Positions 11,615 through 25,131 are shown, counted from the stretch's first letter. The stretch: 28,559 nucleotides of DNA from Nephromyces sp. MM_2019 (GCA_015657535.1 JADHZB010001408.1:1-28559); one strand, 5' to 3'. The notes: generated by a model from the letters alone, not told the origin. Numbers and translations are program-made.

Positions 11615-14600
11615 ATGTCAAGTTTCAATTTGTTTACGTGTGAATACCCGAACTTTTTTAAATGGGAATTCGAACAGAAAATTAGAGATGAGTCGAGGAA
11701 ATGTTTATTTCTAGAATTCGATTTTGAAGGAAATATCTTGATTGTCACATCCTCAAACACTTTGGAGATTATCAATATCTCCAATGAACGCATTTCTATT
11801 CAATTTCCTGACTTCAATACAAATAAACGTGGTAATATTTATATTTAGTGTAGTGTACTATTAATGCAAAGAAAATCATGTTTCAAAGCGATCAGCATAT
11901 ATCTACTTATATGGAATGTATCACTTTTTAATAATAATAATGGCAGTTTCTAAATGGTGAAAACCTTCATTATACAAACATGTATAGATAACCAGCAATT
12001 TTAACATACATAACATATATATATGTATCTTCAAACAAGCATATGTATGAAATTAAGTGTACAAGATTCTTATATTTAATTTAAATTTATGAAATATATA
12101 CACATGCAAATGCCAGTTTATCCCAATATAAATTTTGAGGTATGATATACACCCCAATGTGTAGTTATTTTTTTGGTTGGATTATTTATAGTTTTGAGGG
12201 CCATTGCAAATTCAAACGAATTTTTAACAATAAGTCATAATCCAGGAGTGTTAGAAGTTTTTACTTTGCTTAATTTTAATGACAAGGGTGTAATTATTTA
12301 CCCAAAGTTCATTATTAACCACACACAACCAATTAACTGTGTATCAGTTTATAATGAAAATTGCTTTCTATTTGGGGATAATGAGGGTTTTGTTTATTTT
12401 GGAAACACCAGTGAAAAGTTTTATACCAATTACACTAAAACTAACAGGTAAGCTTAATTTAATCATAAAGTTTTTCATTTTGTCTAATTTTCTAAAATTT
12501 TAACTGATAGATTTGCTAAGGTTAAGAGTTATCGCTTAGTATGTTAAATTAGTAAATCTGCTTTAGTATGCAACTTAGGATGTGAATTTGTATTTGTATA
12601 TATTTCTGTTAATGTTGCTTACGTACTTGTTTATTCTATGTTTAATTTATTTTCTGAATTTATTTTAGTCTATTTTAGGGGTGTATAGCTCAATTTTGTA
12701 CATGTAGTTGATTTTATCAATGAATTGCTACTTCCTTTGTACCTGGGTTGAATTTTGTTTTGTGTGTATATAAACTAAATTATTTTTTAGTATCTAAGTA
12801 AACTTATTAAGATATACTCTATTTGTAGCTCTATAAAAGAAATTATAATTTCAAATTGCCGACAATACTTTCTAACATTACACGATGGTGGATTTTTGAA
12901 AGTTTTCCAGCTAGACTCAAATAAACTTTATCAAATGGAGTGTAATATGTTGAAGTAAGTTTACAAAATTGTAGATAACTTTTTAGAATAAAATTTTAAA
13001 AAAATTTACAGTTTTAAAGGAGCAATAGTTTCTTCTATCTGGCCAGATGGGATTCTACTTGTTGACTCATTCCTAAAATTTTACGTTTGTGAACCAGATG
13101 CTGATTTTAGTAACTTGAAATCCGAAGTAATTACTTTTATATTCTCAAAGTTGAATACTTTATTACTTACACAAATTAGCACACCATTTGCAATTTTAAT
13201 TGTATTTCTAAATCTAAAAACATTGAACAGTAGTAGTGCACAAACATTTCAGTATTCACATTCATACGTATATCTCCTTAGCTTTTATTTCGTTTGCATA
13301 TTTATTTATATGGTAATGTTTATTCATGTTATTGAAAGCAATTATTTTGAACATATTTAGTTTGGGTTAATTATCAGGATTTCAAAGTTTTTGATTCGCT
13401 CAAATGCTATTTAATTGACATAGCTTACACAACATATAAAACGAGCTGTTTAATCATAGCACTCACAAGTGAAAACTTGAAGATATTTGTCTACAATACT
13501 GATCTTCAAGTATTTGCATCAAGCTAGAAATTAAAATATAGATATATTTATACATTTATGTTGTAAATAGTCAAAACTAGACTAAGTAAGCATAGCTATA
13601 CATAATCTACGAGTGGTCAAAAGCATATTATATATAAACTTGAGCACTTATATAGATTGGAATGCACAGCACTTTGATGTAGTATACTGTATTCTCGTTT
13701 ACACGTATTACCATTTTCAGCCTAAGATTGAAATTGTTCAAATTATTCGCCTAAGTCCGTTAGATTTGTACTCGCAAGTCAAGATTTGCCCTAAGAAATA
13801 CACTATCTCCCTCGTAGACTTCAACAAGCTTGTAACAATTCTGAAATTTTCCCCTGTGTCAAATCGACTAAAATTCGCTCATGGGGAGTTAGAGATTAGC
13901 TCACCTGATAGGGTAAATCAATAATGAATGAGGCGTAGGTATATTCAAATGTGTGTAAAAATGTGTAAATATTGCATGATTAATCTAGATATACTTTAAA
14001 ATGTGTTTCACTAAAATGTTAAAGCTGTGTGAAAACCTATTATAAAGCATGTTTGGATAAAATATGCAAGCCCAGTGAATATTCAATAACGGGTTGTGAT
14101 AATTTGTCAATAATGTGTAAATCATGAGAATGCATATTCCATTCATGTCACTATGGTAAATTTTTATATTATATAATTCAAATTGCGTGTGTTTGGGACA
14201 TTTATGCTCTATCTACAGATTAATCTATACCAGATTGAGAAGGATGTTAAAACTCTTCATTATGAATATACAACAATACGAAAAATTTATTGGATTTCTA
14301 ATCATCACTTGTTATTATATAGTCAAAATAGGGTTACATTATTTGACATTTTTGATAACAAATTGAATGAAATTCAAATCAAAATTGAAGCTGGGAAGAG
14401 CTATTCTCCACCATTCCCTGACACGTATTATGAAAATCTCTTTTTGCCTTTGGTATGAATGAGACCTGTACACAAATTCATCTTTATTTATATCCTGCAC
14501 ATGTGGTAGTAGGTACTAGAACGTGTGTATATATTTATTGGTTTGAGTGTTTAGGATTTATATTTTTGAGGTTTTGTGGGCTAATGGTACTTGTTTGAGA

Positions 14601-15959
14601 TGTTTTTACTATTTTAGCAATTAAACAATTTCTGTTTACATGTTTTTGAAAAACATTCTACTCAAAGGATGAGCACCAGCTTGTGTGCTTTAGCCATTCG
14701 GAGAATAAAGTTTTAGGTATGATTTCATTATTATGTGTATTACCTATCAAATCTGAGCTATTTAATTGCAAAGTGACAATGGCACATTAACTTGGAAAAA
14801 TAACATCAAAATACTTTTTCCCTTTTGAACACCCCAGGTAAAGTATTTGATGCTCTGCACCCAAAATCTGATTTGGTAAGATGCGACAAACTATCCTGAT
14901 AAAATCATTGATTTCTTATAGTTAATTTGTTTATAATACATAAAATTACTATGCTTGTTTCTCACTAAGGTTTCATTGAATCGTGTAAATATGCTGGCTT
15001 ACCTAAACAAAGAACATAAATTAAGGTGCTCAAGTTTCAATTTTAAAATTTTTCTAGCACAACCCTCATTTTCATGCATATATATTCGTTTTTATATTAT
15101 TCAAAATCACAAGTGTGTGTCCTTGTATACAGAATAGATTATAAATAAATATAATGATAATCAATGATAATCAACTATCTACTTTTTAAAAAATTGGCTG
15201 TAAATTACTTTAGTATCTAATTCTAAAGCAATTTTCCTTAACTTGTGGTTTTAATTTTTCTTTCTTAATCTCCTTTCATTACATTAATTTTAGTGTGTGT
15301 GACCTTTCTGATGGAAATAAGATAATTTACACATATCCCATCGATTGCCAACCACTAACTATATTATTGAGTAATTTGTAAGTCACATGAAAGCTTAATC
15401 TTTGCTTAAAAGCTTTGGAAAATTGAAATTGTTTGATAGTGACGCTGATTTATTATACCTGGATGAAATAAAAAACTTGTATTGGATCTCAAAGCACGGC
15501 AAAAGCCACTTGATTTTGGTTGATGTAGCATGTTTCAATTGGATTGGTTTGAGTCATTTTGTCTTGGCCATTACAGATACTAGTCAAGTATATATATGGT
15601 GTGTGTGAAAAATTGACTTGTTACTCAAGTTTATCCTTTCCTTCTATATAACTTCACACATGCAAATAAATGCACATACGTTTAAAACTATATATATTAA
15701 TTGAGCTATCAGAATCGGCACAAAACACACACAGCAAGTGATTCAAGTGAGTACATATAATTATGTTGATAGGTATGATGGCTTGGGTGAACCTTTTGTT
15801 GAGGATGACTCCTCAGTTATCATCAATTTTTCGATTAATAAAATTATATCTGAAAGAAAAATGAGCCTAGAAAATGTTTATAGCATTGAACATTCCAATT
15901 TACTCTCAAAATCTATTCATATGACTGATAAACTCCTCAACGGAAACTGGGGACTGGAG
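11615..15959 (+). other. IFT172: IFT172 WD-repeat region, exons 1-13
   Basis: Exons: 11615-11831, 12192-12447, 12829-12954, 13012-13126, 13378-13509, 13721-13912, 14219-14452, 14668-14716, 14838-14875, 14970-15025, 15294-15377, 15413-15598, 15773-15959 (624 residues). Strand patterns such as CLFLEFDFEGNILIVTSSNT, INCVSVYNENCFLFGDNEGF and VTILKFSPVSNRLKFAHGEL look like WD blades, and VYIWYDG (about 559-565) matches the CVWYN near the end of the second propeller. The acceptor for exon 8 is after CTCAAAG; an upstream one would shift the frame and lose the similarity. The intron between exons 11 and 12 is only 35 bases. Confidence 0.85.
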
Positions 15960-18900
15960 GTAAGCTTTCTAGTAGAAAATCTATATGCATTTTATAATAA
16001 TTAATTTATTAGTCTAAATAAACAATCTATAATACACATGTATCCTTTCGACTCATTGTTGTATTTTACAACATAACCATGCTTATTTTCTGCACCCTAA
16101 ACATACAAAGGAATTGAAGATTTGGCTAAATCCAGAGTTTCAGCTACCTATCATAAAGCTCACGAGATTAGATATCTTGTATGCTGTATGTGCGAAACGA
16201 AATACCCAAGATGTGTTTTTATGCATGAGTGAATTTTTACCAAATAAACAAATAATTGGTCATATTGAGGCCTTATTTATATCTCTTGAAGGCAAGGATG
16301 TGTAAGTTAGAATTCTCAATCAAAAATTCTAGCTTTATTACTTTTTGCAAATAATCTGCATTCAGACCAAATCTTAAACAAATATTTATACGAATTATTA
16401 TGGAAAACATTGATTTGATGAGGCCAACAACAGCTGCAAGGTGATAGGGATAATCAGGGTTTGGTGTTTCAGATATATGTCATTTGAATTATACGAAACT
16501 GAAAATAGTATATACTGTAAAATTCAACACAAGATACGAAGATAATTAATCAATTTTTTTTAAGTTTATTTTAATATACATATTAAATTTATGAAGATGC
16601 AGTTTAAATCGTAATGAGCATGAAAACAGCAACTCGGAGATATTTGAAGTGTTATTGTGTAGCCTTGTTGAATTTTGTAAAGTGAGCCATTTTATAATTA
16701 GTTTCTCATATCTGCTAGCATCATTTCTTATTTGTATGATTTTCCTAATTAAGCTTAAAAGAGTTATGAATGTGTTTATTGATCTTTTGTTATTATGTTT
16801 GTGATAAGATATAAACATAGTTGTAGAGGTTTTATCTATTATAAAACAATTATTCCCTTACATTAGGAGTCAAAACAAGTGTGTTTCAGTATTGATAAAG
16901 AAAATATGAATTCCTTTTATAAAAGTCATGCTACCAATTCTGAATGGAATACCTGGTAAAGTTGACACTCTATTGGGAATTTTTGTTAAAACACGAATAT
17001 TTAAAAAAAGAAACATAAGCAAATAAGCATAAATTATTCGGTTTTATCACATATCTAGTAGCATGGCATGTAGTACAAATGTACAAATGCAAATACAATA
17101 TGTTGAGAGAGTTTCCATATAACAACATGAAATGACAAACACATACACATTATCCTTGAAAAACATATAATATTAAACAATAGGAAAAATCAAGTGCTTG
17201 CTCAGAATAAGCTTGAGAATTCTCAAATAATTGATAATTTATATTTGGTAAGTTTGTTAATATAAACAATGACAATAAATCATGCTTTATCATAAACACG
17301 CACCTCACTATGATTTGAGATCCTTCACTTGCATACAAAGTTGCAAAATTGATCTGATGTTCTCCACGGGCACATGTATATATATATATACTTACTTAAT
17401 AGCTTAAACTTTAAATATAATACTTCATTGAAATTATTTTATTACACAAATACACACATATCATTGAGTTATAATTCTTCCAAATAAATTTAATAGGAAC
17501 TGTCAGGACACACGTCACAGAGTTGGCATCAAATTTTGGAATATTGTTTTGTAAATAATTTAAACAACAAATTTTTTGAATTAGTTAATAAAGCTCACAC
17601 ATTTCACACATTTACCAAAAATGAGGGTTATAAGAAATTATTAAGCCAATTTGCCTCAAATTTATTAGAAACGCAACAATACGAGAAAGCTAGTTACTAT
17701 TTTAATGAAGTGGGTACCAAACAAATACGAATCATATGGAATTGTTGTGTATCTCAATTGTAAATATCTGAGGAGTTTAAGTTTGCATATGTTCTTTACA
17801 TTTTTAGATGCAAAGTGTGTATCTATTTATACACAATGAGTGCAAATTTAGTAGATATGAGGAATTCATCCATGTGTGTTTGAATGAGTAAATTAGATCA
17901 GTTTATACAAAAATGTCTGTTTTCTTTTAATGTTTGATGAGCTTTATAAATCCAGAACCCGTAAATATATAACTTAATTTTTATATCAAAAAGTGTACTT
18001 ATGAGTTTTTAGGCTGAAAATTATGAGCAGGCAATAAAATGTTTGATAAAATTAAAAGATTTCGACAAAGCAAACAAGGTGCCCTTGTTTATCTATATGA
18101 AAAATTGATTACATAAATTATCATATTCACTTACAAAATTCAAACAGGCTGACTGTATGTTCGTTTGCCTTATATTGATTATCTACACTATACTATAAAC
18201 AGAAAATACACATGCATTTACGTATTCATACACATACATGCACACCTACACATGCACAATAGGTTGGAGATCATAAATTTAGCAAAACAAGGAAGCAAAA
18301 AATATTCAGAGAAAGTGCATCTGACTTTGTGTTACATTGTGATTATGAGGTAATTCAAAATGGCTTGAAAAAGGCACACACTCATGCTTGACCAATCAGC
18401 AAATGAAAAATGTGTTGCATATTCTATGATTGCTTAATTGTTTGGCATCTATATTTGCTATATATCAAAACACAAAATTTGCTCGCATAACTCCAACGCT
18501 TTCTACATTTATACAAATTACCTATAAGTAGCGAAATATTATGTATGTTTTGTACATTCTTAATGCTTAAAACATTTATACCCGCTACAAACCAGTTAAT
18601 AAATCTTATACATTTAAACAAAAATATTCATATTTTTTCAACATTTTTACATGTTTTGCCCATATTATGTGAGGCTGCAGAAAATTTACTTTATGAGATA
18701 AATGATCATAACGGTTTGATCAATATATATGCAAGTCAAAAGTGTTACTCGAGGATATTTCCTCTTTTAAATTCAACCAGGTTAAGATAGAAAATTTTTT
18801 ATACATACACACGTCTATAAAAAAATAAAGATCAATATAATATATATGAATAATTGATTTGTATAAATTGTGTGAGTTGAATACCTAATTATACACAACT

Positions 18901-21900
18901 TATCTTTAGTAAACAATTTTTGAGTAACAAAGTTATTGAAATGGCACATGTTTACTATCAAAATGGTTGGTATGAAGACTCAGAATTCCTGCTACTAGGT
19001 TTGAAAACTTCTTCAGTATTTGTGAATAATTTTATATACTCAGATATTAGATGTGTAGTCTATAATTGGCTTTATTCTTATTGAATGTATTGTTTAGTTT
19101 TGTTGCAATGTAAAACATATACATTTGGGTGTATTTGCGTTTATAATGAATAAAATTGTGCCAATATGTTTAAAACTATTGGTAATTATTTGAAACAAAA
19201 ATAAGCATGCGTGATTATGGGTTAGTGTGCAAGATTAAATTGTGTATGTAATTCGATATGATTATTCAAAATAACACTTAGCTTGTGCGTGTGGGCTTAG
19301 CTAATGCTTATTTGAATCCGACTTATAAATCAGGGTTAAAGGATTATAAAATTCTAATAAAAAACTATATAAAATTGGGGAAATGGAAAAGTTGTTTTGA
19401 CATTTTGAATAATTCTATTTCAAACTTTGAGCAAACAATTGGTCCAAACTCTGAACCTCTGAATAATTGTAGTTCTACTTATCCTGACAAGGTTAAAAAA
19501 GAAATTATAATAAATAAGAGTTGCTAACATATGCTTGTAAATACTTATGATATCTATGTGTAACATGTTTCTATATATATATGCTTATATATATATATTG
19601 CATCTGTGTCTTATATATGTAACATCTAAGATTATGTTTTTATTATATATATATATATAATAGAAATGCATTTTGACGTATGGAAATAATGTACATAGGT
19701 TGATATGTTTCTATTATGTGTTTATAAAACATTTAGGAAATGATTTTGCTGGATATTTTTAATATATTTTTTGAAGAAAATGTTGATAAAACAATCTATA
19801 AAAATTTGGGTGATACTCAAAAGGAAAAAGCCTTTTTAAAACTTCGTGGCAAATATTATGAGATGAAAAAAAGTTTTAAATTGGCCGAGAATGACTACAA
19901 ATTGGCTGGTGAATATTTAGCTCAGATAAAAATGTATTTAAACAAAGTGAGTTGCTTAATTTCATATTCATACCTGCAAGCCAAAATAAATATGTATATA
20001 TACATCTGAGTACACACAAAAACTGATTGTTATAACAAATGCCAATACCGTTTTCAATCGAATGTGGGTCCTATAAAGTTATCCATTTGTACACACATAA
20101 AGCAGCATTAGCTCAATAAAAATATTTTTTGTTGATTTCATGTTCACTACTAGCTCTCACTAGTCTTACATATAGATATTCTAACTAAGCTATACATCTA
20201 CATAACTCAGCTAAACCATACACACAAACACGAACATTTTTGTAATCAAACAGGAGGACTGGATATCAGCATTATATTTGGCTAACATCTATGATCCTCA
20301 ATATGTAACAAACATATTTATTGCACAAGGAAAGAGCTATGAAAAATCATCGAATTTTGAAGTACGAAGATAATATTACATATACATTGACACGAAGAGA
20401 TTACTACGTTTTGTTGACAAGCGTATATAGACAACTCCTACCTTTGTTATTTAGATTTACATTATGTGTGCGTAGCACTTAATGTATAGAGAATTGCCGC
20501 TCATTTTAATCGTGCTAGACATACTAAAATATTAGTGTCTAGAAAAATACACTTACCTTAAGATTACAAATTGACACATATGTTGCTGTGTGCAAAAATA
20601 AAATAAATATGTGTTTGCAGGTTTAATTTCCTAAAGTGCATAAATCACAAAAATATATTAAACTTGTGTTTAGAAATGCATCTATTTATTTTGGATGTAC
20701 ATAATCACTGAATTATATTTATGTTTGTTTGTTTATAAATATATTAACTCGTGAGCGTGTTTAAATATTTATAACTTAGGCTGCAGAGTTTTGCTACTGT
20801 GAAGCAAATGAAACCAAATTGTCAATAAATATGTATTTTAAAAACGCACTCCCACTTGAAGGGCTTCGTTTAGCCAAATTGTTTTTTCCATTTGAAATTT
20901 TTGATATAATTTCACCAAATTTGGAGGGAAACAATAAATTTGAAGAGATGGATTTCAATGAAATATATGAATTTTTCAAACGTTTCGGAGAGGTGTGTGT
21001 GTGGAGTCTATATTTGGAATTTGTGGGTACTCTGTGCTTAGGTGGTTCATTTACAGTATGGTGTATACTTTGTGTCTGTGTTTGCCGAGTGATGTATGTG
21101 AGGCTTTTGTTTTGATGTATTGCTAGCATGTATATGAGTGGTGTTGATACATGAATTGTGCTTGGGTAATGTCTGTGCTGAGTATGAGAAATGTGTGTGA
21201 GGGTTATATTTTGTATAGTTTGCGTAGCTTTTAAATTTAGATAATACCTAATTGAGGGCAAGATTTTGTGTAAATTGTGTATATTTCTAGCTAGAATATG
21301 TGCCTAGATAAACATTTACTCTAAACTAAGTTTTGAGCTGATAATTCTAAATAATGTATTTATTGTAATAGCTTGATGTAAATTTTTTGTTTTATTAGTA
21401 TTTAGAATCAATTGGCCAAATTTATAATGCATGTGAAGTTTACACATCAAGATTTTTAATGAAATTTAATTCATCTGAATATGAAGTTTTTCCAAAAGTC
21501 GAAGCTCTTTGGTTTAAAGCAGTGAGAATTTACTTATTTATACATGATTACTTACATTCATTTACGAATTTACACATTATTATATTTATATGCATGCATG
21601 TTGGCATATATACACACATGAGCAACTCTTTATATACGAATGTCCACAAACACATAAATATCTATGTACATATACATCAATCACACACAAATATATTAGA
21701 AGGAAAAAATTGTATTTTAGATTGAATTGGCCAATGCAAACACACTTTTAAGCAATCAAAGTATAAATTTTTTAATTACAAAACGCCTGGAAAATTTGGG
21801 TTTAATTGAGCAGGCCTTAAAATGGGCTTTCAAAACAAATTATATCGAACTAGGCATTGATGTAAATTACTTATAACTCACATACTTTTACAAATAATAT

Positions 21901-24136
21901 GTGTTTGGGAATTCATGTTAATTTAATTACACTAATCTTTGTGATCTTCATTGAGTCACATTAATATATATATACATGTTTGTGTTTGTGTCTAGTATTT
22001 ATTAATAGTGTGCGTACTTGAGTATTTGTGTGCATGTGTTTCTATTTCTGTTTTGCTGGTGTGTGCCTGTAGATTTGTAATTAATTTTTCGGAGTGCGTG
22101 TCTAGACATTTTTTAAGTGCACTTGTGTGTGACTTGATATTTATGAATGGTTTGTGTGCTCCTAAATGTTAGTTAATTTTCTTTGTTATTTACCTGCACG
22201 CTCATTGTAAGCTTTTCTTTGAATATGCATTATTTATATTTAAATACAATTTTATGTTTATATCAATTAGGTATGTGCAAAGTATAGGTTGTGGGAGAAA
22301 GCACTTGAATTTTGTGATAAACAAACTTCAAATATTTACAAAAATGTTTACAAAAAATATATTGAGTTTCTAATCAATGAAAATGATATTGAAAAATTAA
22401 TCTTATTGGGAGAATTTGAAAAAGTTATTGAAATTAATGTTAAACAAAATAATTGGATAAAATGCTTAGAAATGTGTAAAATCAAATCAAATCATATGGA
22501 AAAGAGTACATTCCACATAAAGTATTTAATATTGTGTGTAGAGGTATAGATATACTCGTATATTGTGTGTGTGTACGTTGAGATATATATATATATATAT
22601 ATATACATGTGTGCTGAAACATATGATGTGCATTTATATTTTTATATATCTATTTGTGTACGTTTATATAACATATATACATATGCTTATTTTGATACAT
22701 ATTCGTTACTATGTGTATATGTGTTGAGATAATAGTTATCTATGTAAGTCACTATATATGCATGTGAGTGTGTAAACATATATTTACTTGAATTTATGTG
22801 TTTCTTGTATGTATATATATATATATATACATTTGTTGAAACACATATATAACTATATGACCTAGCAAATATATATATAATGTGTGTAAAAGGAACTACT
22901 AAGAAATGATGATTTCACAGCAGTCAAGGAAATACTAATTAAATTTTCATTTCCATTTGAAGCTCAATTTTTTTGTGTGTACAAAAAGTTTTTATTAAAA
23001 TCAACTTTATGTGCAAAAATAAATTTGAGCGAAATGTTTGATATTTTGAACTTATTTATTTTTGATGGGTAAGTCATGTTATTTACACCTTTATATAAGT
23101 TATAGATTTTGTTGTATAACCTATACACAGAAGCTTATATATCTAAATTATATAAATTGTAATGAGACTCGCACAGATTCTTCAATACCTAAATAATGGA
23201 TAATACTACGAGACTACACACATTTGAATGTTTAAAAAATCTACAGTGTTATATGAGCTATACACAGATATATTTTGACACCAACATGCATGCCTATTAT
23301 AACTCCTACAAAAACACTTATTATGATAAATTTACACATATTTATTTTGATAATTGCATAAACTTTTATGTAATTAAAATAGAGGTAATATTAAGAGATT
23401 TAAACACACAAAATTGTATGCAGAGACATGCAGACACCTAGATAAATGTGTATCTAATTTTATCTGTATGTAATATGTTTGTAATTTCAAGAAATAAATT
23501 ACAATTCAAAGAAATATGCAATAAATTATGGTTGGATAAAGAATTATATAATTTATTTTGGGCTACACATTTTTATAAAATAATTAATGTGTTAAATGAA
23601 AGCCAAAACAAACAACTCAAAATGAAACTTTCTATTACTCTCTTGAGGTGTGTGTATGTATATATTATAGAGTATATTCAATTGTGTGTGTAGATAATGG
23701 CGTATACTTAATTGTCTCTATATAACCACTAAATGGTGTGTGTGTATGTGAACCTATTAAATGGTGTGGGTGTGTGTGTCTATATTTATTAAATTGTCTG
23801 TATGTTTGTAAATTGATTATATTGTATGCGTGTGTGTATATTTATTAAATTGTATGTGTGTGTCTATAATTATTGAGTGGTGAGTATGTGTATAACTATT
23901 GAAATGTATGTGCGTGTTTATTGATTAAATGTGTGTGTCTTTTATGTATATATAATAAAGATATGCATGTGTGAATATTTATTAAAATAGTAAGTTTGTA
24001 TGTGTAATTAATTAATTTTGTATATAAATTTCCAGATTTTATAAGTATATACCTTTGGATATTCTATTTTATTTGGCTGGGAAATATTGTTACAAAAACT
24101 GCGAAACTTCAATGGCCCATTTATTTTATACTAGGT

Positions 24137-24179
<43 letters not shown>

Positions 24180-25131
24180 GTGTGTGTATGTGTTAAATAT
24201 AAAGCAAGTATATATATATATATAATTGCTTTAGTATGTTTATATCGTATATAGTTTTCTATAGTTTATAATGGGTGTGTGTATGTGCGAATATATTATT
24301 TACTTTTAAGTATGTTTATGTACTATTATTATTAATTATTTTTGAATGTATAGTTATATTTGTATAAGTGTGTGTGTATATAGATATTTAGATATCATAG
24401 ATGCAATTAAAGATACTCAAAACAAAAATTTGTTAAAATTGAATGAAAGTTTGTATGAACCCTTCGGTGTAAACAATTTATGTGAATTGGAATTACCCAG
24501 GAAGATAAATCAGTAAATATTATTTATATATACACACACATAGCTATGTGTATATGTACAAAATATACACAAATACACCTATATTTATATTTATAACATA
24601 TATACACACACATCTATGTGTATATGTGCAAAATATATCCACACACATACTAATATGTGTAACTACAGCATATATATATATATATACACACCTTTAAATA
24701 TATATATATTTGCTAAATATAAAGAAGCTCAGAAGAAATCATGAAAATTAGGTCATATGTACTCGATTGGAGTTTAAAAAAGGATATAAGGAAAATGGTG
24801 TGTGAAAGGTAAGTATTTCTAAACCCTTGTATATTACACACACACACACACACACATACACACACACACATACACACATATATATTTACATATTTATATA
24901 TTTTCAAAAAGTAAATGTCAAAAGTGTGGCAAAGTGTTATATCCTTCGAGTGTGTTGTGTTATAATTGTCAAACAACGCCAGGGAGATTTTGTGTAATTA
25001 GTGGTTATCCCCTTATTAATAATATTTCAGTGTGTAAATGTGGTGTGTGTGCAAATATTTCTGATTGGAATTGTTATGTAAAATTAGTAGGGAATTGTCC
25101 AATGTGTAAAATGCCACACACTCCGCAATAA
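11615..25131 (+). CDS. IFT172: Intraflagellar transport protein IFT172 (complete, 34 exons)
   Basis: Splicing 34 exons gives 4,878 bases, a clean multiple of three, encoding 1,625 residues; the human protein has about 1,750. Order and spacing follow IFT172 throughout: N-terminal WD beta-propellers (to about residue 600), a long TPR/alpha-solenoid, then a C-terminal cysteine-rich unit. Diagnostic parts are VCAKYRLWEKALEFCDK, KLSITLLRFYKYIPLDILFY, MAHLFYTRYLDIIDAI, IRSYVLDWSL and FCVISGYPLINN. Each lines up with the human protein as I remember it (SVSLLR, FIFLNRFLDLTDAI, VRDWVLTVS, LITGYPILRN). IFT172 is a peripheral subunit of IFT-B that travels in cilia and flagella and works in turnaround at the tip and tubulin delivery. 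The organism should therefore make a flagellum by IFT. The ATG at 11615 is the first in frame. The weakest joins are exons 15, 16 and 19, and the acceptor of exon 33 (24725 or 24728). Exons are listed in the three domain entries. Confidence 0.92.
22570..22610 (+). repeat. (TG)n then (TA)n microsatellite in an IFT172 intron
   Basis: A short TGTGTG run leads into about eleven TA units, in the intron after exon 28. A similar TA run lies at 22814-22829 in the same intron. Confidence 0.8.
24137..24190 (+). repeat. (TA)n followed by (ATGT)n microsatellite
   Basis: Directly 3' of the exon 31 donor, a TA run changes into repeated TATG units and then TGTG. It lies in the intron before exon 32. Confidence 0.85.
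24725..25131 (+). other. IFT172: IFT172 C-terminal cysteine-rich (RING/U-box-like) unit, exons 33-34
   Basis: Exons 24725-24808 and 24912-25131. The last 71 residues hold paired cysteines: C1555-x2-C1558, C1569-x2-C1572, C1580, C1594-x-C1596-x2-C1599, C1607 and C1615-x2-C1618. The stretch FCVISGYPLINN then W1605 and CPMC aligns with the end of human IFT172, where most of these cysteines are missing. The arrangement suggests one or two zinc sites. The acceptor for exon 33 is ambiguous between 24725 and 24728, a NAGNAG-like pair differing by one codon. Confidence 0.8.
24836..24880 (+). repeat. (CA)n microsatellite in the last IFT172 intron
   Basis: Nearly pure ACACAC broken by two or three ATACAC steps, between exons 33 and 34. 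The intron is only about 100 bases, so this run makes up almost half of it. Confidence 0.85.

Larger units (their letters stand above)
16111..24512 (+). other. IFT172: IFT172 TPR/alpha-solenoid region, exons 14-32
   Basis: Exons: 16111-16301, 16890-16955, 17184-17247, 17497-17709, 18013-18078, 18263-18349, 18674-18780, 18910-18998, 19301-19491, 19737-19946, 20254-20361, 20780-20992, 21399-21521, 21721-21861, 22271-22543, 22893-23068, 23492-23647, 24036-24134, 24384-24512. Helical repeats are visible as ENYEQAIKCLIKLKDFDKAN, YEAAENLLYEINDHNGLINI and FKLAENDYKLAGEYLAQIKM. The joined product of exons 18-20 has the same spacing as human IFT172 over about 40 residues, which decides the frame of exon 19. 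Exons 15 and 16 are short and were accepted because their phases bridge exons 14 and 17; they need transcript support. Confidence 0.8.

Noticed and set aside
18123..18165. Possible small IFT172 exon beginning GCTGACTGTATG
   Set aside because: Including it disturbs the spacing with human IFT172, which is matched exactly without it.
20794..21261. 155-codon minus-strand open frame
   Set aside because: Antisense to IFT172 exon 25 and its TG-rich intron; the sense exon has clear family similarity.
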